Assembly (NCBI RefSeq): GCF_008297955.1
Contig: NZ_VTPY01000008.1
Coordinates: 124,001-188,000, forward strand
Source of the DNA: Billgrantia pellis
Lineage (GTDB): Bacteria; Pseudomonadota; Gammaproteobacteria; Pseudomonadales; Halomonadaceae
Direction of reading: 5' to 3'
Length of the DNA stretch: 64,000 bases
In this document: one piece after another, positions 1-9,600 of the stretch
How the letters are laid out: each line of letters begins with the position of its first letter
Numbering within the stretch: position 1 is the stretch's first letter
The notes under the pieces: generated by a model
What the model saw: the letters and a program-made list of their open reading frames with translations, nothing else
The model's database searches: none
What the model was told of the DNA's origin: nothing
Program-made: the position numbers and the translations under genes

Positions 1-2
1 AC

Positions 3-86
3 GACGACGAGCTGCGCCTAGTAGTGCAACAGGCCTTTCGTCAATTCGCCAAACAGCAGGTGCAGCGCCGAAATCAGGACGCTTAA
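3..86 (+). CDS. C-terminal end of an unidentified protein (partial)
   Basis: An open frame enters from the left edge and runs for 27 codons to a TAA at 84-86. The tail is rich in Gln and Arg (it ends in RRNQDA) and looks amphipathic and helical, as at the end of a cytoplasmic protein. The family cannot be named from so short a piece. It points the same way as the sugar dehydrogenase that follows about 110 bp later. It could also be a chance open frame. Confidence 0.4.
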   Translation, partial: DDELRLVVQQAFRQFAKQQVQRRNQDA

Positions 87-197
87 CTCGTTCTTGTCGC
101 GACGGCCTAGCCGTCGCCATGCCCCGTCTCGTTGCGCTTGCCAGCCGATGCCGAGCGTTTACCTTGAAGACAACGCCCTTCAAGGAGGATCTCTCTC

Positions 198-1340
198 ATG
201 GCACGTACCATTACGACCGCCACGCTCGGCTTCGCCACTGTCGCCTTGTCCCTGTCTCCGCTCGCCTTGGCACAATCCAAGGAGTCCGTTCAGACCGAGG
301 CCGGCGCCTTGAGCATCGAAACCGTCGTGGACGGGCTCGTGCATCCGTGGGGAATGGCATTCCTTCCCGACGGACGCATGCTGATTACCGAACGCGAGGG
401 GCGGCTGCGGCTCCTCTCGCAGGATGAGACGCTTTCCGACCCGCTCGAAGGCGTACCCGACGTATTCAACGAGGGCCAGGGAGGGCTGCTGGATGTCGCC
501 CTGCACCCCGATTTCGACTCCAATCGCCAGGTCTACCTCTCCTTCTCCGAGCCCGGCGACGGGGGCGCCACCACCGCGCTGGGTCGCGGTCGCCTGGCAG
601 ACGACCGGCTGGAAGATTTCGAGGTGATCTTCCGCATGGAGCCGAGGGTCGAGCACGAGAACCACTTCGGCGGCCGCATCGTCTTCTCCGATGACGAGAC
701 GCTCTTTCTCACCTTGGCCGAGCGCTTTCAGTTCGACCCGGCCCAGGACCCAACCAACCATCTGGGTACCATCGTGCGGCTCAAGCACGACGGCACGGCG
801 GCGGATGACAATCCGTTCCTCGGTGACGAAGAGGCCCGCGACGAGATCTGGTCCTACGGCCACCGCAATATCGAGAGCGCAGCCATCCATCCCGAGACGG
901 GCGAGTTGTGGGTGGCCGAGATGGGTCCGATGGGCGGCGACGAGCTCAATCGGCCCGAGGCGGGACGCAACTACGGCTGGCCCGAGGTGAGCTGGGGGCA
1001 ACACTACGACGGCGAGGACATCCCCGACCCCAGCGACAGCGATGACTATGCCGGTTCGGTGAAGCAGTGGACGCCGGTCATCTCCCCTTCCGGCATGATC
1101 TTCTATACCGGCGACACCCTGCCGGAGTGGCAAAGCAGCATGTTGATCGGTGGACTCTCGGAGCAGGGCCTGGTGCGCATTACCCTGGAAGGCAACGAGG
1201 TTACCGACGACGAGCGCATCCCGCTTGGCGCTCGCATCCGCGACGTCGAACAGGGACCGGATGGCCTGGTCTACGTCCTCACCGACGAGGCAGACGGCAA
1301 ATTGATGCGCCTCGAGCCGCTCGAAGACGCCGATGCTTGA
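198..1340 (+). CDS. PQQ-dependent aldose sugar dehydrogenase (soluble, periplasmic)
   Basis: This 380-residue protein starts with a signal peptide (residues 1-25, cleavage expected after SPLALA) and continues as a single GSDH-type beta-propeller. Family landmarks are visible: HPWGMAFLPDGRMLITEREG near residue 52, HENHFGGRIVF near 152, a LGTIVRLKHDG strand, and the EIWSYGHRN...GELWVAEMGP segment that shapes the active site near residues 215-250. Relatives such as the E. coli YliI/Asd protein oxidise aldose sugars in the periplasm using PQQ and Ca2+. The length matches that family. A strong AAGGAGG ribosome site lies 10 bp before the ATG. It is probably monocistronic. Sugar specificity cannot be read from the sequence, and no PQQ synthesis genes are in view. 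Confidence 0.85.
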   Translation: MARTITTATLGFATVALSLSPLALAQSKESVQTEAGALSIETVVDGLVHPWGMAFLPDGRMLITEREGRLRLLSQDETLSDPLEGVPDVFNEGQGGLLDVALHPDFDSNRQVYLSFSEPGDGGATTALGRGRLADDRLEDFEVIFRMEPRVEHENHFGGRIVFSDDETLFLTLAERFQFDPAQDPTNHLGTIVRLKHDGTAADDNPFLGDEEARDEIWSYGHRNIESAAIHPETGELWVAEMGPMGGDELNRPEAGRNYGWPEVSWGQHYDGEDIPDPSDSDDYAGSVKQWTPVISPSGMIFYTGDTLPEWQSSMLIGGLSEQGLVRITLEGNEVTDDERIPLGARIRDVEQGPDGLVYVLTDEADGKLMRLEPLEDADA

Positions 1341-1455
1341 TACCTGCAGCACAAGGTCACATAAAGCAACCGATGAAAACCGCGCATTGCCCATAGTATT
1401 GCTACGTTGAAGTAGCCAGACAATGGAATGACTTGCCAAGCGAAAAGGAGGACAC

Positions 1456-1947
1456 ATGAAGATCGAAAGCCCCAAGGACCTGTTTATCCGCCTGCTCTCC
1501 GAGGCCAACAGTGCCGAAAAGCAGATGACCCGTTCGCTGCCCAAGATGGCGCGCGCGGCCGACGACGAAAAGCTGGTCGAAGCCTTCAAGGAGCACTTGG
1601 AAGAGACGCGTGCCCAGGTCGAGCGCATCGAACAGGTAGTCGACTCAGATGACAGTATCCGCCTCAGGCGCATCAAGAACTACGGGATGGAGAGCCTGAT
1701 CGACGAGGCACAGGAGTTGATCGACAACAGTGAAAAAGGCCCCGTTCGTGACGCCGGCCTGATCGGCGCCGCCCAGAAGGTCGAGCACCTCGAGATCGCC
1801 GCCTATGGCACCCTGGCCACCCTGGCCGACCAGTTGGGCTTCACCCAGGCCAAGCAGTTGCTCGCCGAAACGCTGCAGGAAGAGAAATCCGCCGACGAAA
1901 AACTCACCAAACTGGCCAAGAACGACGTGAACCGCAAGGCCGGCTAA
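1456..1947 (+). CDS. DUF892 / YciE-YciF ferritin-like protein
   Basis: This 163-residue all-helical protein begins with the family signature (DLFIRLLSEANSAEKQM). It has Glu/His-rich helices at residues 8-55 and 85-150, including AQKVEHLEIAAYGTL, which in relatives supply a di-metal site in a four-helix bundle. YciE/YciF proteins are stress-induced in enterobacteria and are structurally related to rubrerythrin, but their reaction is unsettled. The start follows an AAAAGGAGG site. The gene stands alone and is followed by a clear hairpin at 1965-1994. The family call is firm; the cellular role is only inferred to be general or osmotic stress. Confidence 0.85.
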   Translation: MKIESPKDLFIRLLSEANSAEKQMTRSLPKMARAADDEKLVEAFKEHLEETRAQVERIEQVVDSDDSIRLRRIKNYGMESLIDEAQELIDNSEKGPVRDAGLIGAAQKVEHLEIAAYGTLATLADQLGFTQAKQLLAETLQEEKSADEKLTKLAKNDVNRKAG

Positions 1948-1964
1948 GCAAAGTACGCGCTCTC

Positions 1965-1994
1965 AAGGCAGGCTGGAAGGAACTGGCCTGCCTT
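1965..1994. terminator. Hairpin between convergent genes
   Basis: A 9-bp perfect stem (AAGGCAGGC / GCCTGCCTT, 12-nt loop) sits between the ferritin-like gene on + and pncB on -. On + it is followed by a pyrimidine-rich CTTCTTC run. It probably ends transcription from the left and may serve both directions. Confidence 0.65.
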
Positions 1995-2021
1995 CTTCAC
2001 GCTATCCCGGAATCGGGACCG

Positions 2022-3221
2022 CTAGTCCTTCACGCCGAAGACGTGTTTGAGATAGCTCACATAGCTCTCGTCGCGTGACATGGTCTTTCCCGGCGAATCC
2101 GAAATCTTGGCCACCGGCTGGCCGTTGCACGACACCATCTTGATGACGATATTCATGGGCTTCACTCCCGGCACGTCACAGGTCAGGTTGGTGCCAATGC
2201 CGAAGCTGGTCCGGATCCGCCCTTCCAGCGCCGTCTTGATCCGCATGGCCTTGTCGAACGTCAGGCTGTCGCTGAAGATCAGTGTCTTGGTCATCGGGTC
2301 GATCCCCAACGCCTCGTAGTGACGAATGCACTTCTCCGAGAACCACAGCGGGTCGCCGCTGTCGTGGCGCAGCCCATCGAAGAGCTTGGCGAAGTAGAGG
2401 TCGAAATCGCGCAGGAAGGCGTCGAGGGTAACCGTATCGGTCAGCGCGATACCCAGGTAGCCGCGGTACTCCTGCACCCAGGCCTCCAGTGCGGCCCGCT
2501 GGCTGTCCACCAGGCGGCTGCCCAGTTGCTGGTGCGCCATGACCCATTCGTGAGCCATGGTGCCCATCGGGCTGATGTCGTGACGCCGCGCGATGTCTAC
2601 ATTGCTGGTGCCGACGAAATTGCCTGGAAACTCCTCCTCCATGACCGTAACGATTGCCTCCTGCACCGGCTGAGAGAGGCGCCGGCGCGTGCCGAAGTCG
2701 GCCAGATTGAAGCTCGCCAGTTGCTCGGATGTATAGGCCTCGCGCAGGTTATCGAGCTTGTGTCGCAGTTGGGCCAGGGCCTGGTCGATCTCGACTTCGG
2801 GGTAGAGGGTGCGATTGCGCACCTCGCTGATGATGGCGAGTATCACGATCTCGAACAGGATGCTGTGCGACCACGGCCCGTCGATGACGATACACAGCTC
2901 GCTGCCCTGCATGCCGATCTGGACGTATTCCGGCCGGAAGCGGAACAGCTCCAGGAAGCGGATGAAATCAGGTGACATGTAGGCGAAGCTCGCCAGATAG
3001 TCCGACTCCTCGCGCGTCAGCTGCAGCGTGGCCAGCCGGTCGATCTGCTCGCGAATCTCGGGGATGTAGCGCTCTAGGGGCTCGGCATCGCGACAGCGGA
3101 ACTCCCAGGTCACGCTGGCATTGGGGTACTGGTGATGCACCCCCTGCATCATGGTCAGCTTGTACCAGTCGGTATCCAGCAGGGAGCGGATAATCGGCCC
3201 TTCGCGGTAGGTCTCGTCCAT
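2022..3221 (-). CDS. pncB: Nicotinate phosphoribosyltransferase
   Basis: This 399-residue protein converts nicotinate and PRPP to nicotinate mononucleotide, the entry step of the Preiss-Handler NAD salvage route. N-terminal [21 protein letters not shown] is the standard family opening. The GTMAHEW segment near residue 220 carries the His that is phosphorylated during ATP hydrolysis in the enterobacterial enzyme. The HDSGDP loop is near residue 287 and [12 protein letters not shown] near 345. Length and motif order are those of the E. coli/Salmonella type. The start chosen has a GGAAGG-like site just upstream. The symporter gene upstream on the same strand ends 45 bp away, so co-transcription is possible. 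Confidence 0.95.
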   Translation of the reverse strand: MDETYREGPIIRSLLDTDWYKLTMMQGVHHQYPNASVTWEFRCRDAEPLERYIPEIREQIDRLATLQLTREESDYLASFAYMSPDFIRFLELFRFRPEYVQIGMQGSELCIVIDGPWSHSILFEIVILAIISEVRNRTLYPEVEIDQALAQLRHKLDNLREAYTSEQLASFNLADFGTRRRLSQPVQEAIVTVMEEEFPGNFVGTSNVDIARRHDISPMGTMAHEWVMAHQQLGSRLVDSQRAALEAWVQEYRGYLGIALTDTVTLDAFLRDFDLYFAKLFDGLRHDSGDPLWFSEKCIRHYEALGIDPMTKTLIFSDSLTFDKAMRIKTALEGRIRTSFGIGTNLTCDVPGVKPMNIVIKMVSCNGQPVAKISDSPGKTMSRDESYVSYLKHVFGVKD

Positions 3222-3266
3222 GTCGCCTTCCGTTTGTGATCGGTAAGCTTGCCTCTGTCTGTCAGG

Positions 3267-4760
3267 CTAGCGCCCGCTGCCCTTCTCCACCAGCGCCGGC
3301 CGCTGCTGGCTTTGGGAGACGGCGGCCAGGAACGAGTCCGCTGCGGCATGAGGCGGCCGGCTCGCCAGGCTGACACCGACGAAGGTAAGGCTCGCGACGA
3401 TGACGCCCCACACCCCCGCCGGCAGCCCCAGAAAGCGATTGCCGATGGCATAGACGAACAGCACGAAGGCGCTCGTCACCACGACACTCGCCAGCGCACC
3501 GGCAGCCGTGCCGCGACGCCAGAAGAAAGCCCCTACCATGGCCGGCACTGCGGCGACGAGCCCGGCCGATGCGGCCACCGAGAGCACCGCAATCAGGCTC
3601 AGTTGCAGCTCGGCGAAGCCCAGCGCCAGCAATGCAATGACCGGAATGACCCACTTGCCGACCGCGAGCTGACGTGCCTCGCTGCTGCCCGGTTTCAGGT
3701 TGGCGTAAACGTCGCGGGCCACCATCGAGGAAAGCGTCAGCATGATCGAATCGATGGTGGAAACGGCCGCTGCCAGGATGCCGATCATCACGATTACGCC
3801 CAGCAGGGGCGGCACGTGCCCGGAGGTCAGCAGCAATGGCGTGGCCAGGTCGGCGTTGTCGAGGCCGGGGAAGGCGACGACAGCCGAGAGCCCCCACAGC
3901 ACCGACACCAGGGTATAGACGAAGCCGAAAACCAGGAAGCCAAGCAGCATTTGGCGCATCGCCGAGAGTGACGCCGGCATGAACAGACGCTGGCTGACCT
4001 GAGGATTGGAAAGACTGAAGAAGAACCACGGCACGGTCAGGCCCAGGAAAGTGGTGAAGGTGAACATCCCCTCGCCCGGCACCACCAGCATCTCGGGGCG
4101 CTCCGTAGCCAGCGTGTCGAACAACGCCTGTAAGCCGCCCAGCCCGCGAATGACCAGAAAGGTCACCAGCGTGGAGGCCACGATCATCATGATTGCCTGC
4201 AGCGAGTCGGTCCACATCACTGAGCGGATGCCCGCGATGTAGGAAAAGAACAATGCCAGCGCCGTGGCGAGCAGCACGCCGGCGGTGAAAGGCACCGCGC
4301 CTTGGGTGGTGCCCTGCAGCAGGTAGCCGATGCCGGCGAGCTGCACCGCGGCGTAGGGAATCAGAAACAGGCAGTTGGAAAGCGCCACCACGATCGCCAC
4401 CGCCCGGCTGTCGTAGCGCCGGCCCAGCATCTCGCTGGGCGTGACGAAACCGAACGCCTTGCCCACTGCCCAGAAGCGCGGCCCGAATACCGCCACCAGC
4501 GAGACCCCGGCGAAGTAGACGATCTCGAACCCCAGCGCACCCACGCCACCGGCGTAGGTCAGCCCCGCCAACCCCACCATCATGAAGGCGCTGTAGGTGG
4601 TCGCGCTGTAGCTGAGCGCAGAAACGAAGCCGTTCATCTGCCGGTTGCCGAGAAAATAGCCCGACATGTCCTGCGACTTGCCCTGGCGCGACAGGATGGC
4701 AATGACGATGGCAATCAGCAGGTAGCCCGCGATGGCCCACCACACGAGAGAGACGGTCAT
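3267..4760 (-). CDS. Sodium:solute symporter (SSS family)
   Basis: This 497-residue membrane protein has about 13 predicted transmembrane segments. It shows the SSS hallmarks: an N-terminal YLLIAIVIAIL helix, SGYFLGNRQMNGFVSALSYSATTYSAFMMVG in TM1-2 (region of substrate and Na2 contacts), and a long GILAAAVSTIDSIMLTLSSMVARD stretch near residues 330-355 with the Ser/Thr cluster typical of the second sodium site. It should import a small organic solute with Na+. Homology among SSS members does not allow a substrate call; pantothenate, proline and carboxylates are all precedents. It starts 1 bp after the stop of a 64-residue membrane protein, so the two are almost certainly co-translated. Confidence 0.85.
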   Translation of the reverse strand: MTVSLVWWAIAGYLLIAIVIAILSRQGKSQDMSGYFLGNRQMNGFVSALSYSATTYSAFMMVGLAGLTYAGGVGALGFEIVYFAGVSLVAVFGPRFWAVGKAFGFVTPSEMLGRRYDSRAVAIVVALSNCLFLIPYAAVQLAGIGYLLQGTTQGAVPFTAGVLLATALALFFSYIAGIRSVMWTDSLQAIMMIVASTLVTFLVIRGLGGLQALFDTLATERPEMLVVPGEGMFTFTTFLGLTVPWFFFSLSNPQVSQRLFMPASLSAMRQMLLGFLVFGFVYTLVSVLWGLSAVVAFPGLDNADLATPLLLTSGHVPPLLGVIVMIGILAAAVSTIDSIMLTLSSMVARDVYANLKPGSSEARQLAVGKWVIPVIALLALGFAELQLSLIAVLSVAASAGLVAAVPAMVGAFFWRRGTAAGALASVVVTSAFVLFVYAIGNRFLGLPAGVWGVIVASLTFVGVSLASRPPHAAADSFLAAVSQSQQRPALVEKGSGR

Positions 4761-4761
4761 G

Positions 4762-4956
4762 TCACCGCCCCTTGAAGCCGCGTGTAATGAAGACGTTCAG
4801 CGCAATCACGGCCAGCCCCGCCAGCGTCCAGAACAGAAAACTGCCGTACCACCGCGCCACGTCTGTGAGCAGCGTGTAGGGCACCGCATAGCACAGCACG
4901 ACCAGGGCCCAGACCAGCCATATCCCTTTGCCCTTCGTTCCCTTGACCTTTCGCAT
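4762..4956 (-). CDS. Small membrane partner of the sodium:solute symporter
   Basis: This 64-residue protein has two hydrophobic helices (about residues 13-31 and 38-56) and a basic tail. It sits directly before the symporter gene with a 1-bp gap. Very small two-helix proteins of the DUF3311/DUF997 kind regularly precede SSS transporter genes and are thought to be accessory subunits. The size, topology and position here fit that pattern. Whether it is needed for transport is unknown. The gene begins an operon reading leftwards toward pncB. Confidence 0.7.
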   Translation of the reverse strand: MRKVKGTKGKGIWLVWALVVLCYAVPYTLLTDVARWYGSFLFWTLAGLAVIALNVFITRGFKGR

Positions 4957-5288
4957 AGGCCTCCCTTCCGCTTCGAATCGGCATCCACATCTTCAGCCTA
5001 GATAACGGAGAGCGGTGCGTTCAGAAGTCTCCGGTAAGGTCTAGTGTCATATCGACGGCAGATCGCGCGACGAGGGAGTACGCAGTTTTCGTGTCGCTCA
5101 CCGGATTCACCCGTCATTCGACACGCCACAGGACCCACCGGATCAGGAAATCAACCGTGGTTCGGACAATCGCAAGCAACAACGCTTCGAACAGCTTCTA
5201 GCCAAGCATGGCGTTGAGGTCTTCGTTTCCTCGACTGCGTTTATCGAGTCGATTCCTATGCCGGTTTGAAAACTGTCCTGGTGTTCTG
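4957..5288. other. Gene-free gap with a start-less open frame
   Basis: This 332-bp stretch holds no convincing gene. On + an uninterrupted frame from about 5042 to a TGA at 5267-5269 would encode some 75 residues ending in VSSTAFIESIPMPV. It reads like real protein but has no ATG, GTG or TTG start, so it may be a decayed 3' gene fragment. The promoter of the symporter operon should lie at about 4960-5040. Confidence 0.3.
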
Positions 5289-6254
5289 TCAACGTCCTTG
5301 CGCACCTCGGCGAAGCCAATCATGTACGAAGGCCAGTTTCTCTAGCGCGGTTTCCGATAGCACGAAAGGATAGAGATCCGAAAGTCCCATGGAGCGATTG
5401 ACGTGATTGACCCCTACCGCAAGAGAGGCCGCGACATGAATCAGGCGCATAGCATCCGGTTCCGAATAAGGAGCCCATCCCGGGTTCGGCAACTCTGGCG
5501 AAGACAACCCCGCCGCTACGAAGCTATCCGTGATATCGGTTAGATGCATCAGGTGCGCCGCAGTCTCGGCCCAGTCTTCGTGCGGATGTGCGGAGGCGTA
5601 GGTCGTCAGGTAGCGCTGCCTCCAGTCGGGCGGCGGGCCATCCTGATAATGCCGCTGGAGCGCGGTGGGATAATCCTCGCGTTCATCGCCGAACATGGCA
5701 CGGAAAGCGTCGAGGAAATCGTCGCGAAGGCTGAGCCGCCACCAGAGCATATGCGAGATTTCGTGGCGCATGTGGCCGATCATGGTGCGGTAGGGTTCGT
5801 CCAATGCCTGGCGCCGGGTTGCGCTCAGCACCGGGTCCGCCTCGGCCACGCTGATGGTTACTTTACCGGCAACATGGCCCATGAGCACGGGGGTCGGACC
5901 TTCGGCGAGCAGATGGAAAACGGGGCGTGCGCCGGGATCTTCCGGACGGAACCAGTGCCAGCGGCCGAGGTTGTCGATAGCCCAGCGCTTGGCGGCCTCG
6001 GTTTGCGCCCAGTTGGAGATGGCACCGGGTATAGAGGGATCCGGGGCCAGCTCCGTCATAGCACAGGACCGACAGAAAGCCCCCTGTTCAGGAGCGATCC
6101 AGTTGCAGCCGATGACCTCCCGGTTGGCGCAGAAGGGCGGCATGGGCAGGAAAGCCCGCGCCTGCGGGTCGTAGGCAACGGGGGTGCCGTCGGCGGTGGC
6201 TAGATTGTCGAACCACAGCGAACCGGAACCCACTGGGTTGGCAAAGACGCGCAT
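5289..6254 (-). CDS. Putative zinc-ribbon metallopeptidase (Peptidase_Mx type)
   Basis: This 321-residue cytoplasmic protein has four cysteines (Cys42, 50, 61, 64) arranged like a zinc ribbon, followed by a metallopeptidase-like domain with HEISH near residue 165 (the HExxH zinc motif) and a WAETAAHLMH segment about 75 residues later that could give the third ligand. This layout matches the family of putative zinc-binding proteins with an N-terminal zinc ribbon. Substrates are unknown. Translation starts at 6254: a GGAGGT lies 8 bp before that ATG, and the longer reading from 6275 would place this ribosome site inside the gene. Monocistronic. Confidence 0.7.
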   Translation of the reverse strand: MRVFANPVGSGSLWFDNLATADGTPVAYDPQARAFLPMPPFCANREVIGCNWIAPEQGAFCRSCAMTELAPDPSIPGAISNWAQTEAAKRWAIDNLGRWHWFRPEDPGARPVFHLLAEGPTPVLMGHVAGKVTISVAEADPVLSATRRQALDEPYRTMIGHMRHEISHMLWWRLSLRDDFLDAFRAMFGDEREDYPTALQRHYQDGPPPDWRQRYLTTYASAHPHEDWAETAAHLMHLTDITDSFVAAGLSSPELPNPGWAPYSEPDAMRLIHVAASLAVGVNHVNRSMGLSDLYPFVLSETALEKLAFVHDWLRRGAQGR

Positions 6255-6360
6255 AATTAATGACCTCCGTAACATGCTTCACTGAACGGCAGATAAAATA
6301 AATGTCGCCCTCTTTAAGCCGATCGTCAAATTTACTACCCCCTCGCTCCCAAGTTGCTGA

Positions 6361-6401
6361 AAAACAAGAAAAGCCCGGCTCAAGAAAACTTGGACCGGGC
6401 T
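6361..6401 (-). terminator. Rho-independent terminator of the glucan synthase gene
   Basis: Reading on -, AGCCCGG and CCGGGCT (6372-6378 / 6395-6401) form a 7-bp stem. It has an inner CAAG/CTTG extension capped by a four-base loop, and is followed by TTTTCTTGTTTTT. It lies about 280 bp beyond the stop of the 2859-residue gene. The rest of 6255-6682 is A+T-rich and holds no gene that can be supported. Confidence 0.75.
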
Positions 6402-6682
6402 CTCTATCGCTATGTATCCTTACTTTCAATCACGAGCATCCTGCTCATGCATCCTTGGAAACTTAGAGCCGTCCATGCTCACTCTTCCTTAGAAAGCGTC
6501 CTTTGCTCCACATTAGTATAATGACACGCATGCACCGCTTTAGATATGATTTATCCTTATTTATTTTTACAGATACGGAGTCATCAAAGCATGGTTAATT
6601 TCTCCAATTATAATAAGCAATGCTTTTATCGCTCAAAAACAAACAGAAAATCCAAGAAAGATTCTCATAGCAAGAGCCCAAC

Positions 6683-9600
6683 TTACGGATATACCTGTTT
6701 CATCGTCATGGGCTGGGGATTCGGCAGAGCCAATGCCAGATGGTGCCAGGCGCCATCGAGCGGTACACGGACTTTTCCCGCATCGCACGCAATCATCTCT
6801 CCATCCAAGTGGGTTTGCGGGGTGGCAAGGTGACGTTCAGGCGCTTGCATGACATGGATGGTGTAATGGGTGGAAGCCACTTCGATGGTCGCCTCGAAAC
6901 CCGGCCAGGCGGCGGGTAGACAGGGGGCAATGATCAGGAAGGCGCCTTCGCGGCGAATGCCCAGAATACCTTCGAGTCCCGCCCGATACATCCAGCCGGC
7001 CGCTCCCGTGTACCAGGTCCAGCCGCCCCGCCCGGCATGCGGGGCCACGGAGTACACATCGGCAGCAGCGACATAAGGCTCAACCTTGTAGCGCGTAGCT
7101 TCGTTCAGCGTGCGGGCATGATTGATGGGATTGAGCAGCGAGAACAGGTCGACGGCTTTATCGCCCTCTCCCAGTTGGGTAAATGCCAGGATGGCCCACA
7201 TCGCGGCATGACTGTACTGGCCGCCATTTTCGCGAAGCCCGGGAGGGTAACCGCTGATATAACCAGGATCGCGCGCGGGCTGGTCGAAGGGGGGCCAGAA
7301 CAACAGGGCCAGCCCGGGATCCGCGCGAATTAATTCGCGCTCCAGCGAGCGCATGGCAATTGCGGCCCGCTGCGGATCTGCCGCACCGGAGAGTACCGCC
7401 CACGACTGCGCGATTGAGTCGATACGACATTCTGCGCTCTCACGGGTGCCGAGCCAACTGCCGTCATCGTAGGTCGCCCGCCGGTACCACTGGCCATCCC
7501 AGGCATGCTGTTCGAGTGACTCTCGCAGCGAGACTGCGTGGGCTCGCCAGCGGTCGGCACGGGCATCTTCGCCGCCGCGCCGTTCGGCGAACGGTACGAA
7601 CAGATCCAGGGTACGTACCAACAGCCAGCCCAACCACACGCTTTCTCCCTTCCCGGCTTCACCGACCCGGTTCATGCCATCGTTCCAGTCGCCGCCGCCG
7701 ATCAGCGGCAGGCCATGCTCACCCGTCAATGCCAGGCACTGGTCCAAGCCACGCGCGCAGTGGTCAAACAGCGAGCCGATGTCGTCAGCGATCATCGGTT
7801 GGAAAAAGGCATCGTGCTCATCGTCGCCGAGCAAAGCGCCTTCCAGAAAGCTCACCGGCTCATCCAGCACATCGGTGTCTCCCGAGGCGGCAATGTAGAG
7901 CGCACTCGCATAGGCCAGCCAGACCCGGTCGTCGGAAATACGAGTCCGCACACCCTGGCCGGAATGGGGAAGCCACCAGTGTTGCACGTCCCCTTCCACG
8001 AATTGACGAGAGGCGGCACGCAGCAGATGGTGTCGCGTCGTCTCGGGGCTGGCGAAGGTCAGGGCCATGCCATCCTGTAATTGATCGCGGAATCCGTAGG
8101 CGCCACTGGCCTGGTAGAAGGCAGAACGGGCCGTGATCCGGCAGGCCAGGGTCTGGTAGAGCAGCCAGCCGTTGAGCATGATGTCCATGGCGCGATCGGG
8201 GGTAGTGACTTGTACGGCACCTAACTGCTTCTGCCAATAGGACGAGACGGCAGCGAGCTCGGCGTCAAGATCGGCCCCGCGATAATGAGCGATGAGATCT
8301 CTGGCTTCGTCGGCGGAGCGGCACTGACCGATGAACGCGACAACTTCTATTGTCTCATCGACCGCCAGCTCAACGGTGCACTGCAAGGCTGAACAGGGGT
8401 CTAGGCCGGCACCGGTGGCCCCCGAAAGCGGGGTACGGCCGGCCAGGCAAGCGGGAGCTGCATGGCTACCGCCGAGGCCGAGAAATTCAGTACGATCTGC
8501 CGTCCAGGTCGTTTGCAGGCCACCCAGGTCGGCGAAGGCAACGCGTCCGGGAAAAGCCATGTTCCAAGGGTTTCGTACCAGCATTGCGCCAGAACCCTCA
8601 TCCCGATGCGTTATCAGGAACGGACCTGACGAACTTCGAGACAAGCCAAGCGACCATTCCACGTAGCCGGTGACGGAAAGCCGACGAGGTCGCCCCGAGC
8701 GGTTCTTGAGAAGCAATCGAGAGATCCGGATGGGATCGTCGAGTGGCACGAAGTGCAGCAGCTCGAGAGCGATGCCGTGAACCTCGTGCTCGAAGCGGCT
8801 ATAGCCGAAGCCGTGCCGGGCGATATATCGCCCCTCGTTACGAATCGGAAGTGCCGTAGCCGTCCAAACCGTCGAGGTCTCTTCGTCGCGCACATAGATC
8901 GCGTCGCTGCTGGGATCCATCACGGGATCGTTCGACCAGGGCGTAAGCGGATTCTCGCGGCTGTTATCGGCCCATAGATAGCCCGAGCCTTCCGCTGATA
9001 CCTGGAAACCGAACCCGGCGTTGGCCACCACGTTGATCCAAGGGGCCGGCGTGGAACATCCGGCCTCGAGTATCGTCACATACTCCCTCCCCTGCTTGTC
9101 GAAGCCTCCCAAGCCATTGAAGAATTCGAGAGCCGGCGGCGCCTCAGCATCCATCGACTCATACCCCTCCCCGAGCTGACTTGCCTCCTTTGGGGCCGGC
9201 TCAGGTGGCGAGTGGTGAAGCGCGGGCGGTATCAGCAAGAGCTGATCGGCAATCGGCCCACGGTGTGCCACCAGTGCCACACGGGCGACCGACTGCAGCA
9301 GAATACGTGCGTCGAGGCTCATCAAGTCGGCACGCAAGGTGATGACCGAGCCTTGGGCATGGCCCTCGTGCATACGCGGCCGCGACTGGCTACTATGCAC
9401 CGCGGTCTCGATGGCCTGTTGGAGATCCTGCACATAGGAAGAGGCACGCTCGTTGACGATCACCAGGTCGACGCCGAGACGCTTCATGCGCCAGTAATCA
9501 TGCGCCCGCAGCAGTTGGCGCACCTGAGCCATGTCCTCGATCGAATCGATGCGCAGCAGGACGATCGGCAGGTCGCCGGAAATGGCGTGCGGCCACAGTA

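Noticed and set aside
180-1676. A 498-codon open frame on - antisense to the sugar dehydrogenase
   Set aside because: High-G+C shadow frame; the + strand gene has a signal peptide, ribosome site and family motifs, and the antisense product has none.
3262-4743. A 493-codon frame on - overlapping the symporter in another frame
   Set aside because: Out-of-frame shadow of the sodium:solute symporter gene, with Arg/Gly/His-biased composition and no domain.
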